Assembly: GCA_032718565.1 (NCBI GenBank)
Contig: JAVGVS010000878.1
Coordinates: 1-64,000, forward strand
Direction: 5' to 3'
Source of the DNA: Distichodus sexfasciatus
Lineage: Eukaryota; Chordata; Actinopteri; Characiformes; Distichodontidae
DNA: 64,000 nt
Shown piece after piece: positions 1 to 12,400 of the stretch. Under the pieces are notes generated by a model. The model was given only the letters and a program-made list of their open reading frames with translations. It did not search any database and had not been told where the DNA came from. The first letter of the stretch is position 1. Each line of letters starts with the position of its first letter. The position numbers and the translations under genes were made by a program.

Positions 1-867
1 TATATATACACATATAATTATTTTACAAATGGCAAAAAACGTGGCAAAAAGCTTTTTCTCTCTCTGTACAAATCACATTAGTTTCTAAGTATTTTTCACT
101 GAATTGAGTCAAAATGGAAGTAATTATCAGAAATGTCATTAATATGTATGATTCTGAAAGTGCAAACGAGCAGAACTAGAGTATCTAACTACTATATTAA
201 AACAATGGCTGTAGCTGTAGAGAGATACTTTTAGTTTTTAGGCTAGTCATTGCTCTTTTAGTTTAAAAGTTCTGCAGTTGAGCTGTATGTACAGGAGCTG
301 TTTTATCGGTTGACTTTATGACTCAGTTTTATGAGCTGTTTCTGCCATGTAAATTCTCGTTTTGCATTTCATATTGGCAACACATTCAAATGAACCTGAT
401 CATATACTCATTATCTACCTTAGTGATGCTGCTGGAGTAAGTTTATTGTGTGTTATCACTTGTGTTGCTAATGTAAGGTCCACACTTTCCTCTTACACAC
501 TTCAAATATTAGATTAGACCTCACATACACACACTTTATAAAAACGCCGACCTATGTGACCAGTTATGGTCGATGATGATGATGATGATGATAATGATGA
601 TAATGATGATAATGATGATGACAACGGGCCACACAGTTTTAATATTTTCTCTCGTTTGGTCAGCAAATGTACCAGCTTCCAGCAGAGGGCAGTGTTTATT
701 CATTGTTAATTATTAACCTGCTCAAACACCAGTTTGCAGGTGACCTTTATGCAAGTATGAGTAATTTAATCCCTAATTTGGCTGTAACACAGAATATGCA
801 TCTAGATCAGACCTGGTGATGGTTTTTACACATGATTCAACATTCATCCAGAACAACTGGGGAAGTT
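1..867. other. AT-rich intronic sequence with a GAT microsatellite
   Basis: I see no coding region or recognisable element here. The only clear structure is a GAT/AAT trinucleotide run at about 571-622. It is presumed intron or upstream flank of pde4d because the first gene-related exon lies further downstream. Confidence 0.5.
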
Positions 868-1022
868 GGTAGTGTAACAGTTAGGGAGTTGGTCCTGTGA
901 TTGAAAGGTCAGCGGTTCAAGTCCCAGACCAGTAAAGGTACCACCAAGCAAGGTACCATCCCTAAGCACTTTCCCAGGCACTGCCAAATGCAGAGATCGC
1001 ATTATTTAGTAGTGTGACTAAT
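868..1022 (+). mobile_element. tRNA-derived SINE, copy with promoter head
   Basis: The 5' part resembles a tRNA-type RNA polymerase III promoter: an A-box-like stretch near 868-885 and a good B box GGTTCAAGTCC at 914-924. It is followed by the body found in the other copies of this window (GGTACC-rich stretch, then 'caaatgcagag'). This is the only copy here with a clear head, so it best defines the family's 5' end. Such SINEs are widespread in teleosts; I cannot give a family name. Confidence 0.6.
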
Positions 1023-1431
1023 TTTTGTTAGCTGCACCCCAGCACAGAATTTTTGTAAATATAGATGTAGATATTTTGTTCTATTTCATTTCTGGATTAG
1101 AAATCATCTCTGGAATTTTTTTCTTAACTTTAAACCTTGCCGTGCCTGTGCCATGCCGCACCTCATCAGATCCCAGAGCGCAGGTTTTCTCAATAATTAC
1201 GCCTCTTTTAGTGCACTCCTGAGAGGAAATGAGTAACCCTCGGCGACCAAATTGGGTTTTGAAAGTCATATTTGTTTCCGGCTCTGGCATGATGGAATTG
1301 TGTCCTCAAAGATGGGTGGAAAACACCTCCAGAGCTCCTCACATGAAGAGGGCTTCTCTCCAAAAATCACAATACTGTCCCCCCTTTCATCTCTCCGTTC
1401 ATCTGTAACTCATCGCCAAATCTATTGATGG

Positions 1432-1566
1432 TGCTGATGATGATGATGGTGGTGCTGTTGATGGTGACGATGTTGCTACTGATGATGGTGGTGATGTTCT
1501 TACTGATGATGATGCTGCTGCTGCTGCTGCTGATGATGATGTGGTGATGATGGTGGTGTTGTTGCT
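1432..1566. repeat. GAT/GGT/GCT trinucleotide repeat
   Basis: An interrupted trinucleotide array of GAT, GGT and GCT units, with a pure GCT core near 1510-1530. It produces an apparent Ser/Ala-rich open frame on the minus strand that should not be taken as a gene. Confidence 0.85.
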
Positions 1567-2042
1567 GCAGTATATACTGTACAGTACATTACAGTACACA
1601 GTGTATATTGTATATACTCTACATGCTATAAATGCGTGTGTTTATATTTTTGTATTTCTGCGTGTGTACTTCATAACGTTTTGCATATTTTGTCACATAT
1701 GTCCCAAGCAACAGAGAAGTGGTATGAAATTTGTTTGAGATTTGATTATAATAATAGCAGCAGGTTTTGCATGTTGTGTAATTACAATCCTCTCTTTCAC
1801 TCTCAGCCCCGAGCTATGCTTTATAACACTCAGCTAATATTCTGATCAACTTCAAGTCAGAATTAATCAAAAGCATTGTAAAGTCATTCAAAACCTAACA
1901 TTAAAAATTGTGGGTTTAGCACAAGTTCCATCACAATACCATGTTGTTGTTATTTGATGGACAATAATTCAGCGCCTGAGGTTATCACATAGTCTGCTAT
2001 GATAACGACTCTTAACTTTCATCTGCTCTGTTGACTTTAAAT

Positions 2043-2222
2043 ATTCATCTTTCACTTTTCTCATGCCTTCCTCTTTTTTCTCTTCATTTCTTATGCTTCT
2101 TCATTTTTCCCTCTTCTTCCTCTCACTTTTTCTCCTCCCTAATTTCCGCTTCTTCATTATTTCTTCTTCTTCTTCTTCATTATTTCTTCTTCTTCTTCTT
2201 CTTCTTCTTCTTCTTCTTTCTC
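2043..2222. repeat. TTC-rich pyrimidine tract
   Basis: A pyrimidine-rich tract whose core at about 2157-2219 is an almost pure TTC microsatellite. The 188-codon open frame across it (2031-2597) is a Phe/Ser/Leu low-complexity reading with no recognisable domain. Confidence 0.85.
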
Positions 2223-3059
2223 ACACAGTTATTAAGTAATTCCACAGTTTGTCTGCTAGTTTATTTTTCACCACTTCCTCCCCATAGCACAGGCAATCAC
2301 ACAAATTTCTCTTCATCCACTTCTGCATTGTATGCTGCACTCTCTCTCTCCTTTCTGGACTTTTGCACGGCTTCGGGGGAAGATTTACATAGATTTGCAT
2401 GTACGCAGACCGCCGTTCAGAGCCTGAACTCAACAATGTTGCAATGCAAAACGAGTTGGCAGTTCAACACAGGCAGCCCTTTTTGTTCATCGATAAAAGT
2501 GCCTGTACTCATCTTTCTGATGTTTCACCTGAGGGATTCTGCTGAAGACGGCTTGTATTCATCTTTCCGATTTTTCTCCAGCATTCCTCATTTTTAAAAT
2601 CCCATTTTTACTTTTCATTTTGAGGTCACACTCCGCTATGTGCATAAACACATCTGTGCAGCTTTGATATTTAAAAATAGATCGTCTTTATTGCTGCTGA
2701 TTCTATGCACACGCAGTATGTTTCAGTATAATATTTATAAGTTTTGCATACAATTGGAATGTAACTTGTAACTAAAATCACACATTTTCTACTCCTAGTT
2801 TAGAATTTATGTTTTCACACAATTATAATTATATATTCCATGTGTCACCGTCTCGTCTCCCTGTATACTTGTATATACAAAATACACGAAATTAAATTTT
2901 ATTTTAACTTTGACTTTTAACAGTAAAATCAAAAAGTCTTTAAAAATGCTTTACATTGTCTTTAATAGAATGCTTTTGTTGGAGCTACACATATTGGTTT
3001 TTCTCTTTTGGACATTGCTTGTGAAGAACTGGGGATTTACATTACGTGTATTTAATCAG

Positions 3060-3230
3060 TGTGTCAATGTGTTGTTACACCGCCAAGTACAACTACAAGT
3101 ATCACATCACATTTTTATGTGAATAAAAATATTGTTAAAATTAATATGATGTCTGATCAATGTTTTGTCCTTGGATCAATATTATGGGCTGTTGAAGCAG
3201 TGTATCGATGTATTGTTACCCCACAAAGTT
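3060..3230. repeat. fragment of a dispersed 'gatcaatg...cgatgtattgttac' element
   Basis: The segment carries the end motif shared with the copies near 5255, 23405 and 44215: 'gtctgatcaatgtttt', then 'ttggatcaat', then a GATGTAT-GTTAC terminus. This terminal signature is common in degenerate non-autonomous elements of fish. The class is not assigned. Confidence 0.45.
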
Positions 3231-3439
3231 TTACTAACTTTGTAACTAAAGAGGAAGGGTGAGTTTGTGTTCATACTGTCTACAGTATAAACATGTTGCT
3301 GTAACATCAAGAGCGTGTGTAAAAGTGAAACTTTTGGTAAAACTACAGATACATTTCCGCAAGAAAACACCAATGTAACTGCTCAAGTTTTGTAGCTGTG
3401 ACGCAAAAACTGGCCGAGTAGAAAGACATTGATTAAAAT

Positions 3440-3902
3440 GCATTGAAGTGAATGTGGAAAGAACGAGGGATGACCCAGATGGAGAGTGATGGAGTGCTGC
3501 ACCACATGGCCTGGCCTCCACAGTCACCTGACCAAACCCAATCGAGATGGTTTGGGATGAGATGGACCACAGAGTGAAGGCAAAAGGGCCAACAAGTGCT
3601 CAGCATCTGTGGGAACTCCTTCAAGACTGTTGGAAAAACATTTCAGGTGACTACCTCATGAAGCTCATCGAGAGAATGCCAAGAGTGTGTAAAGCAGTGA
3701 TCAAAGCAAGGGGTGGTTATTTTCAAAAATCTAAGATATAAAACATGTTCTGGGTTATTTCACACTTGTTGTTTACTACATAATTCCATATGTGTTCATT
3801 CATAGTGCCTTCAGTGAGAATCTACAATGGAAATAGTCATGATAATAAAGAATAACACAGTGAATGGAAAGGTGTGTCCAAACTTGTGACTGGTAGTGTA
3901 TA
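3440..3902 (+). mobile_element. Tc1/mariner transposon remnant, 3' part
   Basis: This is the 3' end of a Tc1-like DNA transposon. The frame at 3479-3537 reads a Tc1-type catalytic segment (WPPQSPDQ) and, after a one-base frameshift near 3533, continues at 3547-3741 with MVWDEMDHRVKAKG and a C-terminal GGYF motif before the stop. The end at about 3872-3902 is a terminal inverted repeat typical of teleost Tc1 elements (gtccaaacttgtgactgg). The 5' half is missing: no paired-type DNA-binding region or left terminal repeat is visible, so the element is dead. The frameshift sits at the 'DLNPIE' position expected of intact relatives. Confidence 0.88.
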
Positions 3903-4751
3903 TGAATCACGTGGAATTTGGTGGCTTTGTGGAGAACTATGGCCGTGCAGTAAAGCTCAGAAATTTGAGCTCCATGTTAGTCTATGGGGAAAAAACAGAG
4001 AAATGGACAGAACTCGCAAACGAGTACACGTGTCAAAACATCTATACATGTAGCCCACACCACTATAGAGCACACGTTTTAGAGTTGGAACAAAGTCTAT
4101 AACACAAAACCTGTAGGAGGAGCTGTGTTCAGATAAAGTGGTGGAAAAATTGAATAACACCACATTATGAAGCAGAGTTATAATGTTAACTATTAAGTTG
4201 AATGAATTTCATCCCATCAAACAGCTTCATGGTGATTTTTATAGAATGCTCTGTATTTGTTGTGATTAGAAATATTGTTTTTTTCATTTTTTGACCTTGC
4301 CTCTGACGAACTCTGGCTTTACGTCACAGCTCAGAAAGAAAACGCTGAAAAACGAGTTTGGCTCTTAGCCCGAGTAACAAAGGTGTGGTGTGTAATTACA
4401 CAAACAATGACGTGAATGATGTGTGGGATTTAGAAGCGATTTGAGGCCGAGTGAACTGTTATAGCACACGCTGGGCAGATCCGGCTCGGCCGGTATGGTT
4501 GTGGTTTATTTGGGTGGTGTTTTATTTTGGGAGTGAGGGGCGGAGACACTCGGCTGGATCATCACTTCATAAAACTCGGCGTACGAGAGGAGAGCTCTGA
4601 GTTACGTCAACACCAGCGCAGGAGTTCTTCATTGGATATTCCCCAAACTTTTGGAATTTCTTGTCTGGAAGGAATTTTTTTGGGGGAATTGGATGTTTCC
4701 TTCACATTTGGAATTCATTTTTTTTGTCCAGCACGTTGGTAAAAAAGGGGG

Positions 4752-4807
4752 ATGCATTCCTTCAAGTTTGTTTGGGAGTTTGAAGTTTTGACACAAAAGA
4801 AGGACGG
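4752..4807 (+). other. weak candidate first coding exon (unassigned)
   Basis: An ATG at 4752 opens 18 codons and ends in a split codon GG before a consensus donor GTGAGT at 4808. The region at 4530-4580 has a GC box (GGGGCGG near 4538) and an AT-rich 'cataaaac' that could act as a promoter. The exit phase (2) fits the entry phase of frame A of the exon at 19297. The peptide resembles no PDE4 N-terminus that I know, and the donor neighbourhood partly resembles 3251-3275, which suggests a repeat. Upstream ATGs are also present. This is a hypothesis only. Confidence 0.15.
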
Positions 4808-5007
4808 GTGAGTTTCTGTTCGTACTTTTTAATACTGGGTCTTAATGAGTCTACAATACAAGCAAAAATACCATTTAAAAAACACTTCCTTCACTGTTCC
4901 AAATTAAATTTGCAATAAAATGATTATTATTATTGCCCTCCACTTCTTAAAGACGTACCTAACATACCTTGCAAAACTCAAAATATTTGTAGAAATTGTA
5001 GTTGTAA

Positions 5008-5335
5008 TTCGCACGTTTCATCACAATATGATATTATTTTGATTTGTAACGAACAACGACGAATTCAGCATCTTCTGATATCACAAAGTCTGCAAAAAGA
5101 TGTGTTGTTACACCTCTTAGTACAACCACAGTTTTAAAGTTCTTTGGCTTAAATACCATTTGACGTTGTATTCCTCAGTTTGGACTTAAAAAACGGAAAA
5201 TAATCTTCTCTTTTAATAAGAGGTTACAGTTACAATACATTTGATGTCGGTTTGATATTGTCATTTTGGATTGATACTGATTGTTAAATCAGTTTATCGA
5301 CATATGTATCGTTACATACCTAAGTGTCAATTTAG
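5008..5335. repeat. degenerate dispersed element (GATATC/ATCGTTAC type)
   Basis: The left end resembles 'cacgtttcatcacaatatgatatt' and the right end resembles 'gacatatgtatcgttac'. Both signatures recur at 23077-23493 and 43996-44310, implying a non-autonomous family of about 320-420 bp. There is no coding capacity. Confidence 0.5.
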
Positions 5336-5593
5336 AACCAAATTTATTAACAATTATTATGTTGTTCTTTAGCAAATGCAAGTAAAATAGAATGTTTCAA
5401 ACCTCAGCACTTTTACACAAATGATTTTGAGTTTTGCAGTGGATTGTAGCTACATATTTATGGAGTATAATCATCACTTTATTGCAATTTTAATTCTGAC
5501 TGTAAGAGTGAAAGAGTTGTGAAAGCCCCTCAAGGTTATGGATGAAGGTATTTTTGGACTCACACTGTATGTTCCACACATCGAACCTGCATG

Positions 5594-5631
5594 ATGTGTG
5601 TGTGTGTGTGTGTATGTGTGTATGTGTGTTT
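5594..5631. repeat. TG dinucleotide microsatellite
   Basis: An interrupted TG/TATG run. It causes the short Cys/Val reading on + and the Thr/His reading on the opposite strand. Confidence 0.9.
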
Positions 5632-6705
5632 GTTTCGGGAGTGTGTATTCCTGTGACCTCTATTTACTGCATCATCACGCCTAACAACGTCACAGGTGTT
5701 ATTTTTGCTGTCGGGCTGCTGGTTTGATGTCGATACGTCTGCTGTGCACGACGATGGTGACCTGAAACGGCTTTTTGCATGCCACATTCGTGTGCCTAAA
5801 GGCCATTTAAAAGAGCTGCACTGATAATGTGCTGATGAAAATAAAGCAGCTGCACAGGAGAGGGGACTAGTGTATGAGAGGGAAACGGGGAGGAAATTTC
5901 ACAATATGATTTGTTATTAACATAAATTAATAAATGGAATTATTGGCCGATGCCGATATCCGATATTTTCATGCTTACATCTGTCGATACTGATACTGAT
6001 CAGATACCAATGCAAAATAAATAAGGAAGTCAGAGTTGAGCGCGAGTGCAGAATTTTGGCACAAAATAACACCATAGTTCTGACATTTCTATCACAGCAC
6101 CAAGTCAAGTGAGCGCAAAAGCAGAGTGGAGCGAGGACGGAGCATTTCCAGCGTAGTGCACAACATTTTAAGAAAAAGTCATTTCCCACCCTACGTAGTG
6201 TACCAAGTCAAATAGGGTGCGTGTGACTCTCCACGTGCACTACCTAGTGCGTAGAGAGCTGTTAAGCTACAACCCCAGCTATTTCCAGAGATGCATACTA
6301 CCACATAGAAAAGTATGATAAGAGCACCTTACCTGGCATACTGTTAACTGCAGCAGTACGCAGTTCGGGACACAGCCCATGTGCGAGCTCACATTCGCTA
6401 AGTGAGGCTAACACGCGTAGCACAAGCGTTGCCTTTCTGACGTACAATAAACGCATCATCAAATATTAGCGAAAAATATGCATTGGTCTGACGTCGAAGA
6501 CTTTTAAAAAAACTATTATCAGCCGATTTCGATATGATTCCAATATTATTGTTATCATTACATTAAGATTAGTAAGAGTGATCATTTTGTGCTTGAAAAT
6601 TTTAGTATAAATTTTCTCCGGTGAATTTGACCTCTCTAACACCTCATTTATTTTCACCTGTAGCAAAATACAGAGAATGTTGTTGTCACAAATCCTGGGT
6701 GTACA

Positions 6706-7120
6706 CTAGGGCTGGGTGATTAATCAATAATTAATCAAAACCAACTTTCAAAACCTCTAACTAACGTAATTTTGGCCATAAAGATGATGTAAATCATTTT
6801 TAAAATTTTGTTAATAATTTTTCCAGTTTGTGTTCATGTACTGATCCTTTTAAAAACATACTACTATGTGTGTTGTCATGTGACTCCATGAACTGTAGCA
6901 ACATCTGTATATTTCCTTCAACTATTTCTAAATTCTTCATTATTTAAAAAATAATTCAGCATTAAAATGTGAGCATATTTACAGCACAAATCCGATCAGG
7001 GAACTATGAGGAGAAAAATAGTTTAAATTAAAAACAAAAATATTGTTTATTGATCGTAATTGAGGTAAAATGTTCAATTATTCATGATACTGATTTAAGG
7101 ACGTATCAACAAGCCCTAGT
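6706..7120. mobile_element. short inverted-repeat element with CTAGGGCT ends
   Basis: The block begins with CTAGGGCTGGGTGATTAATC and ends with AAGCCCTAG, giving short terminal inverted repeats about 415 bp apart. The internal part is AT-rich and non-coding, with ATTAATC/GATCGTAATT motifs. This 'ctagggctgg' terminus is typical of dispersed miniature elements in fish. Related half-ends appear near 61139 and 63105. Confidence 0.55.
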
Positions 7121-8019
7121 CACCTAGCCTCTAGTATTCTCATGGCCACTTGAACATGCAGCGTTGCTGATTAGCCCCAAACCATGTGACCGAGCAGATG
7201 CTCCATTAGCCCGTGTTTGCTGAGGAGAGAGAGAGAAAAAAAGAGAGAAAAGAGAGAGAGATTTTGGCTTATTTCCCTTCTCATTAGAACGACGAATCAC
7301 AATCTCGAGGAATCTCCGGTGCTCCGAGGCTCTTGGACGAGCTTTCATCCTTCCACAAAAAAAATGTTCTGAACTCACTGTTAATATTATCTTGCGTTTT
7401 AGCTCAATGTCTTTTTAATGATGCTGTAGGTCACAGTAAAATTAATCTTCCAAGAATTTTTAATAAAAGACCATTTCAAAGTTTTGACACTCAGTTGAAT
7501 GTTTATATTTGTCAGAAATTCGGGATGTCAGATTGAACACATGATATTTTAGAGTCAAAACGATTTGAAACATAAAGGAAAAGTTGCAATTACAAGATTG
7601 CAATCTAATGTAAATTGCCAATAACAAATGCTAGTTTCTGCTAGCTTCTTTAGCAAACACTTACATCATTAAGGACTAGCAGAAATTAGTGTTAAATAAC
7701 AGAAATCTCATGGATGAGTCATTTTTACCACATTTACCAATTATTACATTTGCAAACATGACACTACAATTTGTCAATTTACATTTTTGGCACATGAAAC
7801 ATGTATTTTCATGTATGTACATTTTGCCTCATTTTTGTAGCAAAATATTAAAAATGAGTGGTGATTCAAGACTTTTGAACAATGCTGTGTATAGATAGAT
7901 AGACATACAGAGAGATAGGTAACAGAGTAGATAAAATAATCACATGAAAATAGTATGGTACTTTATGCAGAAATTTTAGTGCAAAATGATGTTTATATGA
8001 AGTCCAACATCGTTGCTCT

Positions 8020-9700
8020 ACAGTTGAAATCATATCAGATTGTTGCATCTAATGTCGATAGTATTATTTTTCCCGAAACACATAAATTTATGCATTGAGT
8101 TGTGCAATATAATATCATATCGGGATGAAACTAGTAATTACCTGTTTTATTTCAGTCAAGGTTTCAATAATACGTAAAACTTAGTTTGCCATGTAGGTAT
8201 GTAGAGCTGGACCAATACTGGATTGTTGCTTCTGATCCTGATATTGATATTTGATTTTTTTTTTTTTTTCCCAGAAACACATACATTTGTACATTGAGTT
8301 CAATATAATATTGTATTGTGATGAAACTTGTGATTTACACCCCAGTGGTGTGTAGAGCCGAACCGATATCAGATTGTTCCATCCAATGCCAATATTGATA
8401 TTTTTAATAAATGGACAATTTTTTTCCAGAAGCACATTAATTTGTGCATGGAGTTCAACATAATATTGTGATGTGATTCAACTTTGTGACTTACAACTCT
8501 AGCTTCCTTTTTCGTTTCCAATGTATTATTCTGACTTGTAGCTAGCCAGCTATCTAAATTTATCGACACCAACCCTCCCCAATCGTCAGCCAGCATTTCT
8601 GAGAGGATGTACAAAGACTTTTTTGCGTCAAAAGAGTGGGCCGGGGGGGGGGAAAGTATTTACCAAGACTCAACAACTCGTCATGTCAGGGAAAAAAAAA
8701 CCTGTGGTGAGTCACAAATTGGTGTGGCAAAAACCTTCAGGCCTAAGTATGTCATTATCTCCATTAGCGGTGGAGAGCGGCGGCGGAAGAAAAGTGCCGG
8801 ACTTGACTTGTCATTACGGCCGATTTTGGCGACTTTCCAACCCCACCTACGCCCGTTTAAAATTACATCACCAGCTTTGTTCCCGCCCGAAAAGATCTGT
8901 AATTACGTCTAAAGTGACATGCCGTGACGTTAACAGATTTTTTTTCTCACCGACTGTTGCTTTGCTTATCGCAGATATCTGATATGTTTCTGGGGCGGCA
9001 AATATTTTTGTGTGTTGAGAGTGAGCTGCTGTAAAGTTCACTCATCAAATTTTTTGTCTTTTTTTGGGCAAAGAGCAATCAGTGGATGTGATTTACACGC
9101 TTAGTAACTGCTGGTTTTATTCCAGTCATAGTTTCAATAATACAGAGAAAATGGTTTGGCCTAGTGATCTCTAGAGCCAGACCGATATCAGATTGCAAAC
9201 GATATTAGAATTTGACAAATTCTTAAAAATTTATACTAAATAAATATAATATTGTGTCAGGATGAAACTTGTGATTTGCACCTTTTTTCGTTTCCAACTT
9301 ATTTTTATCTCAGATATCTGAGATTTTTCCAGGGAAGCAAATATTTCTGTGTTTTGTCTGTGAGGTGTGGTAAAGTTCTCACACTCATCCTCAATTTCTT
9401 AGTGCATTTTTGGTCAAATAGCATTCAGTGCATTTTCATCATGACGAAACTGCTGGTCTCTAGAGTTTGACACATTCTTAAAATTGTACATTGAAAAAAT
9501 ATAATGTTGTGTCTAGATGAAACTTACATTCATAGTGATTTGAACTGCCTTTTCTGTTTCCCAGATATCCAAATATTTTACTGTAAAGCTCTCACACTCA
9601 TCCTCATTTTCATAAAGACCAATAAGTGCATTTCCACTCACATTAAAAAATAATGTTAAAAGTAGAAAGTAATGTAAATAAAGGCTCAAGTCAAGTACAG
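8020..9700. repeat. decayed tandem duplications of a mobile-element fragment
   Basis: Three neighbouring blocks at about 8020-8190, 8200-8345 and 8350-8500 share 'agaaacacat...ttgtgcattgagtt', 'aatataatat...gatgaaact' and 'tagagc(c)gaccgatatcag'. Further copies occur at about 9165-9280 and 9480-9530. A second shared unit ('cagatatctga' followed by 'gcaaatatttctgtg') recurs at about 8970, 9310 and 9560. The region thus grew by repeated local duplication. I see no gene in it. Confidence 0.55.
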
Positions 9701-10661
9701 ACATCTGAAAATGATACTTAACTACTACTACTAATCTTTATTTAGCAAATATATAAATATTATATATATTATATATATAACAAAGACAGAAGTGTGCAAG
9801 GTTGTTAACTAATGGAAATTTCTGAAATTTCTGATAACTAATGCTAATTTCTGCAAGCTTCTTTTGCATACAATATTATATTATTAAGCACTAGCAGAAC
9901 TTAGTGTTAGTTTGTGACGTAATGAAGGAGATTTGTCTTATGGATGAGTCTTTTTACCACTTTTACTAGTTATTTACATTTGCAAACATGACAGAATAGA
10001 ATCTCACGTTTAGTTTTAAATCCACAAATCATTGCATTACAATACATGACTATATATGATGATAAATTAATAATTAAGCAAATAAATACAAATAAATAAA
10101 AATAGAATAAATAAACACAATGAAATGACTGCACAGTCAGAAGCAGAGGAAAATGAAAATAGTTCACAAAGGGGGAAAATACGCAACTCTCATCTCATTT
10201 CTCATTGCAAAGCATTTTGTGGGCTGTAGAGAACTCCAGAGGCGGGATTAGTCACTCTCAATAAGCAGCTGATGAAAGAGAAAGTCGGCCATCGCTCTGC
10301 ATTACCTTCACTATTCCGCTCTTGGATTTTGTTTCTACTCGGGTGGCGGGAACTCACTTTTAATTCACTTTTGGGCTATAAATTTGTGCAGGAAATACTT
10401 CCCCTGTGGTCATGAAAGAAGAATCAAGCCAACAGGCTGGTTCTCAATAGAAATCCCAAGCGTTGTCACGATGCAATATTATATTGATTCAACTAACAAT
10501 GATCTGACTAGGGGTCGACCAACTATCAGAGCCGAGATATTTTTTATGGTTATCGATATGTAACGATAACGAAGAAAATATGGTTTAATGCTCTATGTAC
10601 GTGATTACGTTGCACACTTGACAACCTTTTGACGGATTTCTCTTCGTCTTCTTCCTTCCAG

Positions 10662-10748
10662 CATTTTAACTGCGTAGGACACACTCCACGCTCCAGCAGA
10701 GTGATGATGAAGAAGAGCGAGTGTGCTGTGGAGGACAGACAGGAGAGT
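10662..10748 (+). other. candidate coding exon of 29 codons, phase 0-0, function unknown
   Basis: A strong pyrimidine tract and acceptor (tcttcttccttccag, ending 10661) precede 87 nt that are open in the frame set by the exon start. A consensus donor GTGAGT follows at 10749. The frame contains Met-Met at 10704-10709 and reads on as KKSECAVEDRQES. Length is a multiple of three, so the exon could be a cassette. The MKKS start recalls the first residues of PDE4B1, but four residues are too few to assign it. Its phase does not fit direct splicing to the exon at 19297. It may be an extra pde4d 5' exon, an exon of a transcript not otherwise visible, or chance. Confidence 0.3.
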
Positions 10749-10988
10749 GTGAGTAAATTGCTGTGTCTTTTGTCTTCTCGTGGTTATATAAGAGTCAACT
10801 CCATAACTCTCGATATAAAGACAGAGTTCTCCTCACCGCTTTAATAGAACTCAATCTCGGAACCCGTATTCCTCAATCCCACTGATCTATAATCTCATCT
10901 CTTCAAATTTCACACCGATTAAATTTCACTCACTTAAACCCAGATTTACGATGGAGATGCGTTATGATGAAAGTTGCATGAAATTCCA

Positions 10989-11150
10989 GACCGGTAATGG
11001 TTCCACTGAGGTACTCATGTGCAAGGTGCCGTCTCAGGGAACTGCCCATGTCAACTGCCCACTGCTCCTTCCTGGATGGTTCAAATGCCCTAGAGGTCAT
11101 ATTTGGTTGTGGTGTGCTGTGCTTGTTCACGATGACAAATAATCACTCAC
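10989..11150 (+). mobile_element. SINE body, 5'-truncated
   Basis: Carries the family body: 'tccactgaggtactc', 'caaggtgccg', 'gcccactgctcc', 'tggttcaaatgc', ending 'acgatgacaaataatcactc'. The tRNA-like head is missing or unrecognisable. Confidence 0.65.
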
Positions 11151-11335
11151 TTTCACCTAAATTTTATTTGTTTTACCTCCTGAAAGCAGCACTGAGTCAT
11201 ATTTGCCGCTGCTCCAGTGATGACGTTCCGTCGTCTGGTTGTGTTTGGTTGCATTGTGAAGATCTCTGACATTTCCGTGATCCGCGTACTCTATAGCTAT
11301 ACAGCTTAGCATGACAGAGCTCAGACTCACCCCAC

Positions 11336-11368
11336 ACACAAAACACACACACACACACTCTCTCTCTG
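11336..11368. repeat. AC then TC dinucleotide microsatellite
   Basis: A pure AC run followed by a TC run. Confidence 0.9.
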
Positions 11369-12121
11369 GTGTCCTGTCGGGCCGCATTAGCGTCAGCCAT
11401 GTCCAGCAGTGTAATTCCAAATCAATGTTTGTAATGCCAGTAAATGAGGGCACACAGCACCGAGAGCAAAGGCAGGGAAGATGCACTGTTTCAGTAATGT
11501 ATTCCTATTTCCCTGCAATTAGGCCACGCTAACGTCGTCATTCCCCAGGAAAAAAACTGGGGACGAGATCAAGGTCCCTCGCTTTTCAAGGGCAGGAGAG
11601 TCTGCAACTGTGAACAGCAGCAGCAGCAGCCGCTTGTCATGTAGACGGGATACTGCCTTTATTCGTTAATAATCGCTCTATTTACAAGTGCTCCAGGAGT
11701 GTGTTTCTGCCTCCTTTCAATCATTTCTTTTTTCAGAATCAGAAGAATCCGAAGTTTATTGACAAGTACGTTATCACAACGAGAATTTTACTTCATTATA
11801 TATTAGTTATGGGTCAATGAAAAATAAAACGTCTAATTCCTTTAAAAATTATTATTAATTTATAATTTCATTGTTTAAATGGATGTAATGCATATTGTTG
11901 AGTTTGGAACAATGTGTTTTAAAAAGTTAAATAACGTTTCAAAGTGTTTAAAGTCATTTTTTGACTGTATTTGTCACTTCACTTCTCCAAAAATGTAAGC
12001 TATTTTATAAAATATATATTTTTTCCCCTAAAGTTTTTGGCAAGTTTGCCTTTGTCTACACTTCCTAACACATTATTATTTTATGCTTTTGCATATACAA
12101 TAATGTAAGATTATTGCATTC

Positions 12122-12400
12122 TTGTGGCCAGATATTTTGTGGACAGATAGTTTGCGTGCTCTCCCCGTGTTCGCATTGGTCTCCTCCGGGTGCTCCGGTT
12201 TCCTCCCACGGTCCAAAGGTATGCAATATAGGTCAATTGGTGACTCTAAATTGGCCTCCGTAAGGTGTGAATGTGTGTGTGATTGTGTGTGTGCCCTGCA
12301 GTGTGTTGGCGCCTGCCCAGAGTTGTTCCCCGCCTGCGCCCGCAAGTTCCCGGGATAGGCTCCGGTTCTCTCCGCGACCCCAGTTGATTGACTGACTGAC
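12122..12400 (+). mobile_element. dispersed teleost repeat ('tctccccgtgt...ggtttcctccc' type)
   Basis: The sequence contains 'gtgctctccccgtgttcgc', 'cctccgggtgctccggtt', 'tcctcccac.gtccaaag', a 'gtgtgaatgtgtgtg' tract, 'cctgcccag' and 'aggctccgg...cgaccccag'. This composite is a very abundant dispersed element of teleosts. Related pieces lie at 18868-18985 (3' part) and 58903-59035 (5' part). It has no intact protein. Confidence 0.65.

Noticed and set aside
2031..2597. 188-codon + frame
   Set aside because: Produced by the TTC tract; the non-repeat remainder has no family resemblance.
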